64,000 nucleotides of DNA from Enterococcus songbeiensis (GCF_005405265.1 NZ_BJDS01000016.1:1-64000), one strand, 5' to 3'. Positions 46,462 to 56,299 are shown, counted from the stretch's first letter. Notes: generated from the sequence alone by a model not told the origin. A program made the numbers and translations.

Positions 46462-46864
46462 TGAGAGTATCCTTTCTGAAAAAACATAATATCGAACTTA
46501 CAAAGAATAAAAAGGCAAAAGGAAAAGCCAGTAATTGACTCCCAATCAATGCGGCAAGTCCTGCAATGAAATAGCAAATTCCCGCTAATTTCGGGTATTT
46601 ATTTTTTGTGATGAACAAACTGGCTGCCGCTCCTACGAATAGGACTACGACAACGGTTATGGCAAACCAGGCTCCCAGCGTTTTAAATAACAGAATGCCC
46701 TCATCGACAGAAAGATTTTTTACTACCTCACTGAAAACCGGCTGAAAAATTTTTTGATAGCTTTCTGTGGATAACTGGTTCATGACGACGGAAAATCCTC
46801 CCAGAAAAAGTGTCACTAACACCATCCCGACGATTCCCAATCCCTTTTCGATTTTACGATTCAT
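46412..46864 (-). CDS. DUF4064-like membrane protein
   Basis: A 150-residue protein with an N-terminal helix (about 10-28) and three further helices after residue 60, a layout reminiscent of DUF4064. Function unknown. The ATG at 46864 has AAGGAGG upstream and overlaps the pectinesterase gene by 11 bases. Its end overlaps the GH43 gene by 50 bases, unusually long for this operon. Confidence 0.7.
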   Translation of the reverse strand: MNRKIEKGLGIVGMVLVTLFLGGFSVVMNQLSTESYQKIFQPVFSEVVKNLSVDEGILLFKTLGAWFAITVVVVLFVGAAASLFITKNKYPKLAGICYFIAGLAALIGSQLLAFPFAFLFFVSSILCFFRKDTLNGTNNNQEPHSAWVQS

Positions 46865-47780
46865 CTTGTTTGTCCTCCTTAGATTTGAAGGTAATCCATT
46901 CTGCTCTTTTCGGGGAAGCTTCATACCAGCAATTTTCTTCTGCATAACGACTGGTCAGCCGTTGTTCCGGTTTGTTCCAGTCCTCCCACCCCTCTTGCGC
47001 TAATTTTTTATCAAAAAAACAATGGGAAAAGCGGGTTGCTGCGTGCGGCCGCCACGGACGACCTAAAAAGTAAGGTTGCTCACCCACTACAATGCAGTTT
47101 TCAAAAACAAATCCCGGTTGTCCTTTACAAGTGGAAGCTGCGGTCAAATAATTGGACGTGTCGGAATCCACACGTTTCAGCGATTTTAAAAGGCAGTGCA
47201 TAAACTGTCCGTTGCCACCGCCAAAAATAAAATCAACTGTGCCCTCAATCTCACACTGGATAAACCGCGTCTGTTGCTGCTCATAAGTTTTTTCTCGCCA
47301 TGGACTTTGAAGTGGTCGTCCATGTTTATCGCTTTCCGGCAAGGGGCCTAGACAAAGGGTGTCCTGATGTCCTTGCAGGCAACAGTTTTCCACCGTGATT
47401 TTCGTGCCTTCAAGATAAAGAGCAACGGCTTGTCCGACACATTCACCGGGACCTGCGGCATTTCGAATCGTCAAATTTTTTAGAAGAATTTCTTCCCCAT
47501 TTACGAAAAAAGTTGCTGTTTGAAAAGTACCTAACGGCTTGCCGTTTGCATCTTTTTGCCTTGCGGAAAGTTTGCCTTCAATGATGACTTCCCCCAAACC
47601 GATCACCTGGATTTCTTTCCCATACAGCCGTGGTGTTTCCTGATAAATTCCCGGCAATAGATAAAAAATCGTGTGGGAATGTGCTTTTTGAAAAGCCGCT
47701 GTGATTGTTGGATAATCACAAAAAGCTGCTGATCCAATATATTTCGTTGTTACAGCCATTTTCGGAAAAAGTGCTTCCAT
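46854..47780 (-). CDS. Pectinesterase (CE8), intracellular
   Basis: Removes methyl esters from galacturonate units. A right-handed beta-helix of 308 residues with the CE8 signatures GQAVAL (116-121), GHQDTL (Asp140), VDFIFG (Asp183) and LGRPW (239-243, Arg241). No signal peptide, so it acts on imported oligomers. The start is uncertain: ATG at 47780 has AGGAG 11 bases away; ATG at 47759 overlaps the upstream stop but has no site. Confidence 0.93.
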   Translation of the reverse strand: MEALFPKMAVTTKYIGSAAFCDYPTITAAFQKAHSHTIFYLLPGIYQETPRLYGKEIQVIGLGEVIIEGKLSARQKDANGKPLGTFQTATFFVNGEEILLKNLTIRNAAGPGECVGQAVALYLEGTKITVENCCLQGHQDTLCLGPLPESDKHGRPLQSPWREKTYEQQQTRFIQCEIEGTVDFIFGGGNGQFMHCLLKSLKRVDSDTSNYLTAASTCKGQPGFVFENCIVVGEQPYFLGRPWRPHAATRFSHCFFDKKLAQEGWEDWNKPEQRLTSRYAEENCWYEASPKRAEWITFKSKEDKQDES

Positions 47781-48637
47781 GCTTCTCGCATCTCCTTTGT
47801 TTCCTGATGTCCTCCCGTTAACTGCAAGGATTGCCAATTTGGCAGCACGCCATTGGCAGCATAGGCTTCCTTCAACTGGTCATCTAAAAATGCGACTCCT
47901 TTTGCCGGACACATGCGATCTTCCCGCCCCACGATGCTTAATCGCGGACGGGGAAGGATCAGCCGTTGAATATCAATCGTTTGAAAGGCCGTTAAAATTC
48001 CCGGCAAATAATAATAAAAGCCATGATGATCCAATCCCCGCTGCTCAATCAATGCCGCCAAATCAACCTGTCCAGCAAGATCCACGCAACAGGTGATTCG
48101 CTGATCAATTGCACTCAACCACCAGCTCATTAATCCCCCCATCGACAGCCCAATCGTGCCGACCCGGGTTTCATCAACTTCCGGTCGTTGCAGCAAATAC
48201 GTCAAAAACTGTTGGTTATCAAACAGGCGCATGCCCCAGAGTGTGTGACCTTTGACCAGAAATTCCTTGAACCATTCACTTTCTTTTTTTCCTTGTCGCT
48301 CACCAAACCCCCACATATCAATGCACCCTACGGCATAACCTTCGTCAATCAAGGTTTCCAAAAAAGAAGTCGGTTGCAGATACGCACTACTGTGAAGCAG
48401 CTCGTTTTTTCCCCGTGTAAAATCTCCTCCATGAGAATGGTTGAACAGTACAAGAGGTGCCGCTTTTTTCTGATTAGGATAGGCGAAATAGGCAGGTACG
48501 GTCTCTACTGTATTCAACGTCAGTTGCAATGTTTCTAGCGTATACGTTTCAAAAACCTGTTTTTCCAATCGTTGCGCTTTAGGTTCTACCGTCAGCGGTG
48601 TTCCCAAAAAAGCCACGAGTTTTTCTCTAGTTGTCAA
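47750..48637 (-). CDS. Alpha/beta hydrolase, probable carbohydrate esterase
   Basis: A 295-residue alpha/beta hydrolase of the dienelactone-hydrolase/acetyl-xylan-esterase type. The nucleophile is Ser165 in GLSMGG; the acid is in REDRMCP and the His in GGHQET near the C-terminus. The oxyanion region is FNHSHGG. Its place between GH28 and CE8 genes suggests deacetylation of pectin fragments. The start is TTG, overlapping the polygalacturonase stop by 11 bases. Confidence 0.82.
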   Translation of the reverse strand: MTTREKLVAFLGTPLTVEPKAQRLEKQVFETYTLETLQLTLNTVETVPAYFAYPNQKKAAPLVLFNHSHGGDFTRGKNELLHSSAYLQPTSFLETLIDEGYAVGCIDMWGFGERQGKKESEWFKEFLVKGHTLWGMRLFDNQQFLTYLLQRPEVDETRVGTIGLSMGGLMSWWLSAIDQRITCCVDLAGQVDLAALIEQRGLDHHGFYYYLPGILTAFQTIDIQRLILPRPRLSIVGREDRMCPAKGVAFLDDQLKEAYAANGVLPNWQSLQLTGGHQETKEMREAWKHFFRKWL

Positions 48638-49958
48638 CCGTCACGCCTTCTTCATAAACGATTGGTTCGCCGTTTTCACGGCAATGAATAATTTCGATTT
48701 CCTGACTGTTTTCGATGTGGAATGCCGGACCTTCACAGCCCTCCATCGTTACTCGGTCAAACAAAATATTTTTGCTGCAACCAAGGTAAAAGCCTTGTTT
48801 CGTCATATCCTCAATTCCCGTCATCATCGCCGGACGGCCTGGAATCGCTTGTTGCGCCATAGACAAATGAATGTTGTGGAAAGTAATGTCTTCAATAAAT
48901 TGTTCAGCCAGTCCATAGATAAACCCAGCGGAAGCGTGAACATTTCTTGCAGTGATATCGGCAAAATGAATTCGACGGAACATGGGTGTTTCTTCCGTGA
49001 TTGGATACGGATTTTTATCCCATACATATTTTTCTTTGCCTCGAGGACCGCAGAAATAATACAAGTTCAAAATAAAAGGACAGATGACATTATCCATGAC
49101 AATATTGCTTACTTGAATATCTTCAACGATTCCCCCACGACCCCGTCGAGATTTTAGCCGTATGCCACGATCGGTTTCTTGAAACACACAATTACTGATG
49201 GTGACATTGCGGATATCTCCGCTCATTTCACTACCTAAAACCACACCGCCATGACCATGGACCATCGTACAGTTTGTGATAGTGATGTTTTCACAGGAAA
49301 CCCGTTGTGCCGTATCCTCGGTCCCTGCCTTGATCGCAATACAATCGTCACCGACATCGATGCTGCAATTGCTGATGCGGACATTTTTGCAAGATTCCGG
49401 ATCGATTCCATCTGTATTCGGGGAATCAGCTGGATTTTTTATGCTGAGGTTGTCAATGGTGATATTTTCCGAAAGAATCGGATTGATCGTCCAGCTTGGT
49501 GAATCGATTGCTTGAAAATCCTTCAAGGTAATTCGTTCACAGGAATCAAAACTAATCAGTTTTGGACGAGGATAGCGCAGACTTTCCCGCTCATTTCGAA
49601 ACACGTGCCACCATTTCTGTCCATTACCATCTAAAGTTCCAAAGCCAGTGACCGCAATATTGCGGGCATTTTCTGCATAAAGACAAGAAGCATATACTTC
49701 CTGCTTCACGCCTTCCCATCGAGAAGTTACTACTGGATAATCTGCTTGATCGTCCGAAAATACCAGCACTGCACCGTTCATCAAATGCAACTCGATATTG
49801 TCTTTTAAGAAAAGAGCACCGGTATAAAATCTTCCCGCCGGTACACTGACCCGACCGCCACCTTGTGCGGCAGTGTGATCAATTGCCTGCTGGATTGCTT
49901 TTGTGACCAGCGTTCCATCTGTTGTTGCACCAAAATCTGTAATCCTTGTTTGTACCAT
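48627..49958 (-). CDS. Polygalacturonase/exo-galacturonosidase (GH28), intracellular
   Basis: A 443-residue parallel beta-helix hydrolase that cuts galacturonan or rhamnogalacturonan fragments. All GH28 motifs are present: NTDGID (Asp183), GDDC (Asp204-Asp205), GHGG (His236) and RLK (267-269). No signal peptide, as in YteR/YesR-linked bacterial exo-enzymes. GGAGG precedes the ATG. It lies 15 bases after the GH105 gene. Confidence 0.94.
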   Translation of the reverse strand: MVQTRITDFGATTDGTLVTKAIQQAIDHTAAQGGGRVSVPAGRFYTGALFLKDNIELHLMNGAVLVFSDDQADYPVVTSRWEGVKQEVYASCLYAENARNIAVTGFGTLDGNGQKWWHVFRNERESLRYPRPKLISFDSCERITLKDFQAIDSPSWTINPILSENITIDNLSIKNPADSPNTDGIDPESCKNVRISNCSIDVGDDCIAIKAGTEDTAQRVSCENITITNCTMVHGHGGVVLGSEMSGDIRNVTISNCVFQETDRGIRLKSRRGRGGIVEDIQVSNIVMDNVICPFILNLYYFCGPRGKEKYVWDKNPYPITEETPMFRRIHFADITARNVHASAGFIYGLAEQFIEDITFHNIHLSMAQQAIPGRPAMMTGIEDMTKQGFYLGCSKNILFDRVTMEGCEGPAFHIENSQEIEIIHCRENGEPIVYEEGVTVDN

Positions 49959-49973
49959 TTTTCAAGCCTCCAA

Positions 49974-51074
49974 TTATTGATTCAATGGTTCCATAACTAC
50001 TGTTGCTTGTAAGAATGCCCCATAGCCTTTGAAATCGTTGGTGATGATCGGTTCACTGATGTAATAGACGAAAGAACCGTCTCGTTTGTCCTCGCCTCCT
50101 AAACCGGCGACTTCACAATTGCGGATCAAATTAATCCAGCCTTCTTCCGTATAAAAAACAAATTCATCCACTAGACCTTGATAACTTTTTTCAACAAAGT
50201 CCCGCCAGTTTTCTTCAAGCAAGCCAGCCTTCAATGCTTTTGCTGCTGCATAAACAATCATGCTGGAAGCTGAGGCTTCTAAATAATTGCCGTGTCGTGC
50301 TCCTTGATCCAAAACCTGATACCACGTATGGGTTTGTTTGTCCTGTACTTTTTGCAATGCAGTCAAACAATCAATAAACATGGTTTGCAGTTTTGCTTGT
50401 TGTTCTCCTTCTAAAAGAGTCATCGTATCTGCCAGCGCCATCATGAACCAACCCAGTGAACGTCCCCAGAAATTCGGTGATACACCAGTTTTGGGATCTG
50501 CCCAAAATTGTTCTTTCTTTTCATCCCAGGCATGATAAAGCAGCCCGGAGGTTTCATCTAGTGTGTGGCGATAGCACAGCTCAAACTGTTTGATAACATC
50601 TTCCATACCTTCTCCATTTTTAAAGGTCAGTAGATATTCTGCGTAAAAAGGGGCTCCCATGTATAAACCATCCAACCACATTTGGTATGGATAGATTTTT
50701 TTATGCCAAAATCCTCCCTCTGAGGTACGAGGCATATGTTGCAATTGGTCAAATAAGGTATCCAATGCTTTTTTGTACTTTTCTGCTCCGGTTTCTTGAT
50801 ACAGCAGGAACAATAATTTGCCGTTATTGACGTAATCAATATTCATAGATTCATAGGAATAGTTTTTGATGCTGCCATCTTCCTGGATGAAAAAATCCAT
50901 GGTCTCTTGAATGTAGTTAAAATACTTTTCCTCTTTGGTTTGCTGATAGGCCGCCTGAATCCCTTTTAAGACAACCCCAAAGTCATAAGACCATTTACCG
51001 TGATAGCGTTTGACCTCCGGCAGTGATGGATAGCGTTCCATGGTTGTTTTTAGTGCAACTTCTGATAATTTCAC
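49974..51074 (-). CDS. Unsaturated rhamnogalacturonyl/glucuronyl hydrolase (GH105, YteR/YesR-type)
   Basis: A 366-residue (alpha/alpha)6-barrel enzyme that removes the 4,5-unsaturated uronate left by pectate or rhamnogalacturonan lyases. The catalytic Asp is in MWLDGLYMG (about Asp135), and HGKWSYDFGVVLKG and WGRSLGWF blocks are typical. The start is GTG at 51074 with GGAGGG seven bases upstream; the 86 codons before it lie largely in yesL and have no start of their own. No signal peptide. Confidence 0.93.
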   Translation of the reverse strand: MKLSEVALKTTMERYPSLPEVKRYHGKWSYDFGVVLKGIQAAYQQTKEEKYFNYIQETMDFFIQEDGSIKNYSYESMNIDYVNNGKLLFLLYQETGAEKYKKALDTLFDQLQHMPRTSEGGFWHKKIYPYQMWLDGLYMGAPFYAEYLLTFKNGEGMEDVIKQFELCYRHTLDETSGLLYHAWDEKKEQFWADPKTGVSPNFWGRSLGWFMMALADTMTLLEGEQQAKLQTMFIDCLTALQKVQDKQTHTWYQVLDQGARHGNYLEASASSMIVYAAAKALKAGLLEENWRDFVEKSYQGLVDEFVFYTEEGWINLIRNCEVAGLGGEDKRDGSFVYYISEPIITNDFKGYGAFLQATVVMEPLNQ

Positions 51075-51109
51075 CTTGTTCCCTCCATTAATAAATCTGT
51101 GTGCTTTGT

Positions 51110-51730
51110 TTATATTTCTGTTGGTACTTCCTCTGGTTCCATGAATCCTTCCAAAATCAATTTTCCGGCTATGCCTAAAATAAAGCCTGCTCCACCTACA
51201 CCAAAAAGAAAAACGACTGCCGGTGCGGTTCTTGCTAAAAGCACATACCCGCCAAGAATAACGGTCCAGCTGATAATGGTGTAATGCAAATACCCCAATC
51301 CCAACAATGCTGCTCCCCGCAAAACTTCCCAAATCTTTTTAAAACTTGTCGCTGCCATGACAGTAAAAACATGCGTCAGTGAAAATAAAACCACCACCAG
51401 AATCACAACATTTGCCGCCTGCAAGTACCACTGAGTCAATGAAAACAAATTGACCCACAAAATACCGAATAGAACTAAATAGATCCAACTGATTGCCACG
51501 GATTGACGAAAGCGTTCTTTGTAAAAACGCCAGAAACTTTTTGTTACCGGCAAAGCTTCTTTCAACCGCAGCCAGCGGTCATAGTATTTCATCATGGCAT
51601 AGGTTGCCGGACCAATGCCGAAAAAAAACAATCCCAGTAAAGTAAACACCAGCCACAATAGATTCAAATAGGCAACTTTTAAAATCCCGATTAACACATC
51701 GTTCATTTTATTGATTTTTTCGAGGGTCAT
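51110..51730 (-). CDS. YesL family (DUF624) membrane protein
   Basis: A 206-residue protein with about five membrane helices and the FFFGIGPATYAMMKYY block of YesL, a protein found in rhamnogalacturonan and related sugar operons of Bacillus and other Firmicutes. Its role is unknown; a transport or sensing accessory is often proposed. It lies between the LplB-type permease and the GH105 gene. Confidence 0.88.
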   Translation of the reverse strand: MTLEKINKMNDVLIGILKVAYLNLLWLVFTLLGLFFFGIGPATYAMMKYYDRWLRLKEALPVTKSFWRFYKERFRQSVAISWIYLVLFGILWVNLFSLTQWYLQAANVVILVVVLFSLTHVFTVMAATSFKKIWEVLRGAALLGLGYLHYTIISWTVILGGYVLLARTAPAVVFLFGVGGAGFILGIAGKLILEGFMEPEEVPTEI

Positions 51731-51745
51731 TTTGTGTCACCTTTC

Positions 51746-52705
51746 TTAATAAACGCCGTCTTCGCCGACTTTTTTCGCTAATTTATTTGCCATAACTACG
51801 AGGAGCAGTCCGACTAAACCTTTAAACAAACCAACTGCTGTGGAATAGCTCAGCTGTCCATTTTGAATACCTGCTGTGTACACATAGGTATCAAAAATTT
51901 GTGCTACTTCTCTGTTCATTGAATTCATTAATAGGAACATATGCTCAAATCCAAGCTCCAGCACATCTCCGATTTTTAGAATCAGCAAGGTAACAATTGT
52001 TGGTCGGATACAAGGCAATGTGATGTGCCACATTTTCCGTAATTTTCCGGCACCGTCCATTTCAGCTGCTTCATACAATTGTTCATCTACATTTGTGATG
52101 GCTGCTAAGTACACGATTGTCCCCCAACCAGCGCCCTTCCACATTTGTTGGAAGATATACATCGGCCGCAACCACGTTTGGCTTGTTAGGAAGGAAATTC
52201 GTTCGCCGCCAAGTGCTTCAATTAAGTTGTTGATCACGCCGCCTTCAGTTGTCAGCAATACATAAAAAATCGAAACAACGATTACCCATGACATAAAATG
52301 AGGCAAATAGATGATTGTTTGAATGCCTTTTTTCAATTTTTCTTGGCGCAATTCATTCAACATCAATGCCAAAATGATAGGGAAAGGAAAAGAAAATGCG
52401 ATATTCAAACCAAAGACAGCCAGCGTGTTTTGCATCAGTAAACGGAAAGTGTCTTCCGTGAATAACCGCATAAAATGTTTAACACCGACAAAAGGACTCC
52501 CCATGACTCCTAAAAATGGTTGATAATCTTGAAAAGCAATGACAAGTCCGGTCATAGGAATATATTTGAAAATAACAAAATATAACACACCGGGTAGGAC
52601 CATCGCATACAACCATTTATTGGTTCGTATCTGCGCCCATTTCTTTTTTCGTGCACGAATTTTTTCTTGTTTTTTTGTTTGTTCAATCACAACGGATGTT
52701 TCCAC
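51746..52705 (-). CDS. Sugar ABC transporter permease (LplB/YteP-type)
   Basis: A 319-residue CUT1 permease with six helices and the EAA loop (AAEMDGAGKLRKMWHITLP). The N-terminal cytoplasmic segment is basic (KIRARKKKWAQIRTNKW). The start is GTG at 52705, eight bases after GGAGG; an ATG five codons earlier overlaps this site. It begins the minus-strand pectin operon. Its partner permease runs the other way from the same intergenic region. Confidence 0.9.
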   Translation of the reverse strand: METSVVIEQTKKQEKIRARKKKWAQIRTNKWLYAMVLPGVLYFVIFKYIPMTGLVIAFQDYQPFLGVMGSPFVGVKHFMRLFTEDTFRLLMQNTLAVFGLNIAFSFPFPIILALMLNELRQEKLKKGIQTIIYLPHFMSWVIVVSIFYVLLTTEGGVINNLIEALGGERISFLTSQTWLRPMYIFQQMWKGAGWGTIVYLAAITNVDEQLYEAAEMDGAGKLRKMWHITLPCIRPTIVTLLILKIGDVLELGFEHMFLLMNSMNREVAQIFDTYVYTAGIQNGQLSYSTAVGLFKGLVGLLLVVMANKLAKKVGEDGVY

Positions 52706-52765
52706 AATGATTTCCTCCATTTCTTTCTTTATTGATAGTCCTAGCATACGTTGTGATGGTTCATT

Positions 52766-52777
52766 ACGTATATAATC
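52766..52777 (-). promoter_or_regulatory. Shared motif in the LplB-type permease promoter
   Basis: On the minus strand GATGATTATATACGTAATG. The same block, in the same orientation to its gene, recurs at 52907-52918 for the divergent permease. TTATAT could be the -10 of both. Confidence 0.5.
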
Positions 52778-52906
52778 ATCTCATTACAAATGTAACCGCA
52801 TTCACTCTTTTTCCAAAAGAAACCTTGTTATAACACAGATTTTTCGTGTTTTTTTCTTTCGGCTGAAAACTGACGGTCTTTTCTTCATTTCAGCATCTGT
52901 AAAGGT

Positions 52907-52918
52907 GATTATATACGT
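52907..52918 (+). promoter_or_regulatory. Shared motif in the LplC-type permease promoter
   Basis: GGTGATTATATACGTCATG. It differs from the divergent copy by only two bases in 19. The -35 region is poor, fitting activator-dependent expression. Confidence 0.5.
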
Positions 52919-52989
52919 CATGAAAGGGGGATGCTAAAGTCAATTTGTAAACGTTTTATTACTTTAAAAAGAATTTGGAGGTTCTTAAT

Positions 52990-53880
52990 ATGGAAACAAC
53001 AATAAAAAAGAAGATTCGCGTTTCAACTAGTGAAAAAATCGTGCAGGGCTTAATTATCGCCTTCCTAGTTATTTTTTCTCTTATGTGTTTACTGCCCTTT
53101 TTGAACATCTTGGCTAGTTCTTTCGCAACAGCAGGAGAAATCTCAACTCGTCCTTTCATCCTGATCCCGCGAACCTTTACCTTGGATGCCTATCGCTACA
53201 TTCTTTCTACACCTACGATTTTTAAAAGTATCGGCGTATCCCTTTTCGTCACAGTGGTGGGGACTTTTGTCAGCATGGTTCTAACTTCATTTATGGCCTA
53301 TGCACTCTCTCGTAGATACCTGCACGGCAGAAAAATTATCAACTTTATGGTAGTCTTCACGATGCTTTTCAGCGGTGGTATGATTCCGATGTTTATTTTG
53401 GTGCAACAATTAGGATTGATTGATTCTCTGTGGTCCTTGATTTTACCGGGAGCAATTAGTGCCTACAACATGATTATCATGCGAAACTTCTTCCAAGGAA
53501 TTCCAGACAGTTTGGAAGAATCCGCAAAAATGGACGGCTGTACCGACTGGGGCGTGTTCTTCCGAATCATTTTGCCTTTATCTCTGCCATCTATTGCTAC
53601 TATCTCTTTGTTTTACGCAGTCACTTACTGGAACACCTATCAAGGAGCCATTCTCTACATCACCAGCTCTGACAAATGGCCGATCCAAGTATTGTTGCGA
53701 CAGATTGTCATCGTCTCTAGCGGAATGAACGCCGATGCTTCCGGCTTTGATGTCGTTCCTCCTGCACAATCCGTAAAAATGGCTGTCATCATGCTGGCTA
53801 CTTTGCCAATGCTGATCGTTTATCCTTTTGTACAACGCTATTTTGTCAAAGGAGTAATGATCGGTTCCGTCAAAGGATAA
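52990..53880 (+). CDS. Sugar ABC transporter permease (LplC/YtcP-type)
   Basis: A 296-residue CUT1 permease of the LplC/YtcP group. It has six helices, the periplasmic-type loop after TM1 (SSFATAGEISTRP), TMLFSGGMIPMFILV and the EAA loop (SAKMDGCTDWGVFFRIILPLSLP). GGAGG precedes the ATG at 52990. It forms the channel with the LplB-type permease, although in most species the two genes are adjacent on one strand. A terminator follows. Confidence 0.9.
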   Translation: METTIKKKIRVSTSEKIVQGLIIAFLVIFSLMCLLPFLNILASSFATAGEISTRPFILIPRTFTLDAYRYILSTPTIFKSIGVSLFVTVVGTFVSMVLTSFMAYALSRRYLHGRKIINFMVVFTMLFSGGMIPMFILVQQLGLIDSLWSLILPGAISAYNMIIMRNFFQGIPDSLEESAKMDGCTDWGVFFRIILPLSLPSIATISLFYAVTYWNTYQGAILYITSSDKWPIQVLLRQIVIVSSGMNADASGFDVVPPAQSVKMAVIMLATLPMLIVYPFVQRYFVKGVMIGSVKG

Positions 53881-53888
53881 ATCAATTG

Positions 53889-53930
53889 AAAAGGTTGTGG
53901 TGTCACGCGGGTGACATCACAACCTTTTTT
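53889..53930. terminator. Bidirectional terminator
   Basis: AAAAGGTTGTG...TGTCAC pairs with GTGACA...CACAACCTTTT, between the LplC-type permease and the AraC-type gene. Confidence 0.85.
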
Positions 53931-56142
53931 ATGCTTTAAACTGTTTGCGATACTCGCCTGGCGTCATACATTCCCGTTTTTTAAAGAAACGGATAAAGTT
54001 TTGCGGATTGTTGTATTGGAGTTTCTCGGATAATTCTTTGATGGTGTAATTCGTGTTGATAAGCCAATCCTTAGCAACAGATAGCCGATAATTTTGCAAG
54101 TAATCCCCGAAGTTGGACTGCATTTCTTTTTTAAACACACTGCTTAAATAATTGGGATTGTAATGAAGCTGATCGGCAATGATGTCTAAAGATATTTCTT
54201 GATCATATTGCTGATGAACGATGTGAACCATTTTTTGCGACAGGGAACGAATCTCCCGGTCTGTCTTATCCTGAATTGTTGACACGATAGGCAAAATCAA
54301 TGCGTGGTAAATCAATCCTTTGATTTTTTCAGGATTGTCATTATTCAGCACATCTAAGTAAATCCGATGATTATTTTGGAAAACTTCGGCATCTGCGCCT
54401 AAAAGCTGTCCTAGTTGAATGATATTGTTTACCAATCGTAACAAGGCCGTCTCAATAGTAATAGGTGTATGATTGGCAGAAAAAATACTGGTAATCACGG
54501 TTGAAAATGCCTGATCGATCCCTGTCTGGTCACCGGCCCGCATCGCATCGTTTAGCAGCAATTCTTCGTCCACCGGATATTTCACAACCGAGTTTGCATC
54601 CAACTGTGGAGCAATCTCATCATAAAAAATCAATGCCTCTGCTCCCAGATTGATTCGAAAATGCAGTGCCTCCTTCGCATTGTCGACTGCTTGTTTGCTT
54701 TCTTCCAATGACGCATAAACCTGTGAAATACCAAAACTGATTTTTATTTTCAGGTAGTCTTTGGCGGCTTTTCGAATCGCCTGACAGTAAGTGATAATCT
54801 GACGCTTCCACTGCTCTTCTGAAATTTGTAAAATCGTTGCTTGAGTGTCATTATTCAACACAATGGGCAAAAAGCGCTCGGATGCCGGTAGAATTTCTCC
54901 TACGACTTTTTCCAAAGCTAAAAGTAGAATATCTCTTGTGCTTTCTTGTCGTCCACCCAAATCATCGATTTGAATCAGCAACGTGACAAATTCTTTTCCC
55001 TCCGAATAACCAAATTGTGCCAAACGTCGAGGAATATCCGCCACCGCCACTTGATTACGAAATAGGTTGAGGATAAATAGAGTTTCCAGCTCGGGTTGTT
55101 GGGTCTTGAGTTTGTTGGTCATGCCTTCGTTTTGCACGACAATTTCTTCAATCCCTCCAAGAATCTGATTGATTTCTGCTTTTCGTCCGCCGGGTGTTCG
55201 CGGGACTTCCAAACGATCCCGAATTTCCCGCAAAGGTCGAGCTGCTTGGTTAGCTACCAGATAGGAAACAAACACCAGCAAAATGAGAACCACAAAAGTA
55301 ATTGCAACTAAACCAATCACCAGATTTCTAATTGCGCCTGTCACCTGCTGATGGGTCAGTCGGGAAACATAGACCCACTGGTTGTAATCAGATTTGCTGT
55401 ACAGGTAAATATCTCCGGCTTCATCACTAAAAGTTCCATTTTTATCCGTTGTCTGATTAAGAATCTGCTGCTGTTTTTTCGACAGACTTTCTTTATTGGC
55501 AAATAACTGCTGCCCATCATACGTGTAAATATCAAGCAGCTGTTCCTGTGAGCCTGTCAGTAATTGATTGATGGTCGTTTTAGGAATTGTCACTCGTCCC
55601 ACCGCAGAACGGCTGGTTTTAAAAATCGGCAAAGAAATAAACATCTGAATACTTTTTTTCTTCGGCTGCCAAAAAAGATAGGAAGAACTGTCCCGCGTCA
55701 TTTGATCGATTTCATTTTTTTCTTCCTCCGTCAAAAATGCCAGCGAGCCATTGGCGATCCGCCAAGATTGTTCAAGACTGATCAATTCATAGGAGGCGTT
55801 TTCAATTCCCATCACACTAATATAGGCAAGCTGAGAAGTGACTTCACGAACATCTGTGTAGCTGCGGTAAGTGAGGGGTTTGGCGATAATTTTTTGAAAA
55901 TTGCTGGTGGTACTATATGTAGAGAAAGAATATTCAACGGTTTTTACCTTTTGTTCTATGTTGTTTTTGATTTGCTGAAGGTTACTGGCTCGATCTTCAA
56001 TTAAATTTTCTTGAATTGTCTGGTAGGTTTTCTGGTAGGTGTAAATACTGAAGCTGATGATCATCAACATTCCTACAAGAAAAACCGGGATAAAAATACT
56101 ATAAAAAAAACCGGAATGATTAAATCTTTGCCTTATTTTCAT
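53929..56142 (-). CDS. Membrane-anchored AraC-family regulator (YesS/YtdP-type)
   Basis: A 737-residue one-component transmembrane regulator. It has a membrane helix at about 12-34, an extracytoplasmic Cache-like sensor to about 270, a second helix near 273-297, and a cytoplasmic region with a HAMP-like start. The C-terminal AraC-type DNA-binding domain has two helix-turn-helix units (ISLDIIADQLHYNPNYLSSVFKKEM and YTIKELSEKLQYNNPQNFIRFFKK). Such proteins activate plant-polysaccharide operons in Bacillus. It is the likely activator of the adjacent pectin genes. AAAGGAG precedes the ATG. Confidence 0.88.
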   Translation of the reverse strand: MKIRQRFNHSGFFYSIFIPVFLVGMLMIISFSIYTYQKTYQTIQENLIEDRASNLQQIKNNIEQKVKTVEYSFSTYSTTSNFQKIIAKPLTYRSYTDVREVTSQLAYISVMGIENASYELISLEQSWRIANGSLAFLTEEEKNEIDQMTRDSSSYLFWQPKKKSIQMFISLPIFKTSRSAVGRVTIPKTTINQLLTGSQEQLLDIYTYDGQQLFANKESLSKKQQQILNQTTDKNGTFSDEAGDIYLYSKSDYNQWVYVSRLTHQQVTGAIRNLVIGLVAITFVVLILLVFVSYLVANQAARPLREIRDRLEVPRTPGGRKAEINQILGGIEEIVVQNEGMTNKLKTQQPELETLFILNLFRNQVAVADIPRRLAQFGYSEGKEFVTLLIQIDDLGGRQESTRDILLLALEKVVGEILPASERFLPIVLNNDTQATILQISEEQWKRQIITYCQAIRKAAKDYLKIKISFGISQVYASLEESKQAVDNAKEALHFRINLGAEALIFYDEIAPQLDANSVVKYPVDEELLLNDAMRAGDQTGIDQAFSTVITSIFSANHTPITIETALLRLVNNIIQLGQLLGADAEVFQNNHRIYLDVLNNDNPEKIKGLIYHALILPIVSTIQDKTDREIRSLSQKMVHIVHQQYDQEISLDIIADQLHYNPNYLSSVFKKEMQSNFGDYLQNYRLSVAKDWLINTNYTIKELSEKLQYNNPQNFIRFFKKRECMTPGEYRKQFKA

Positions 56143-56247
56143 CGACAGACTCCTTTACTTTTTACTGGGAATTAAATAATCATTTTCTCATCTCATTCAT
56201 TCTATCATATTGAAACAATATCACAAGGTCTTTTTTATATAATCATT

Positions 56248-56259
56248 TTAACGTGTGCA
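56248..56259 (+). promoter_or_regulatory. Candidate operator in the LacI-family gene promoter
   Basis: TTAACGTGTGCA, repeated exactly upstream of uxaB at 57358-57369. It lies just before the -35 of the regulator gene. Confidence 0.45.
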
Positions 56260-56270
56260 TCATTGTTGTA

Positions 56271-56299
56271 TTGACATTTTACTCATTTCACTATATGCT
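56271..56299 (+). promoter_or_regulatory. Promoter for the LacI-family regulator
   Basis: TTGACA, 17 bases, TATGCT. Confidence 0.7.
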
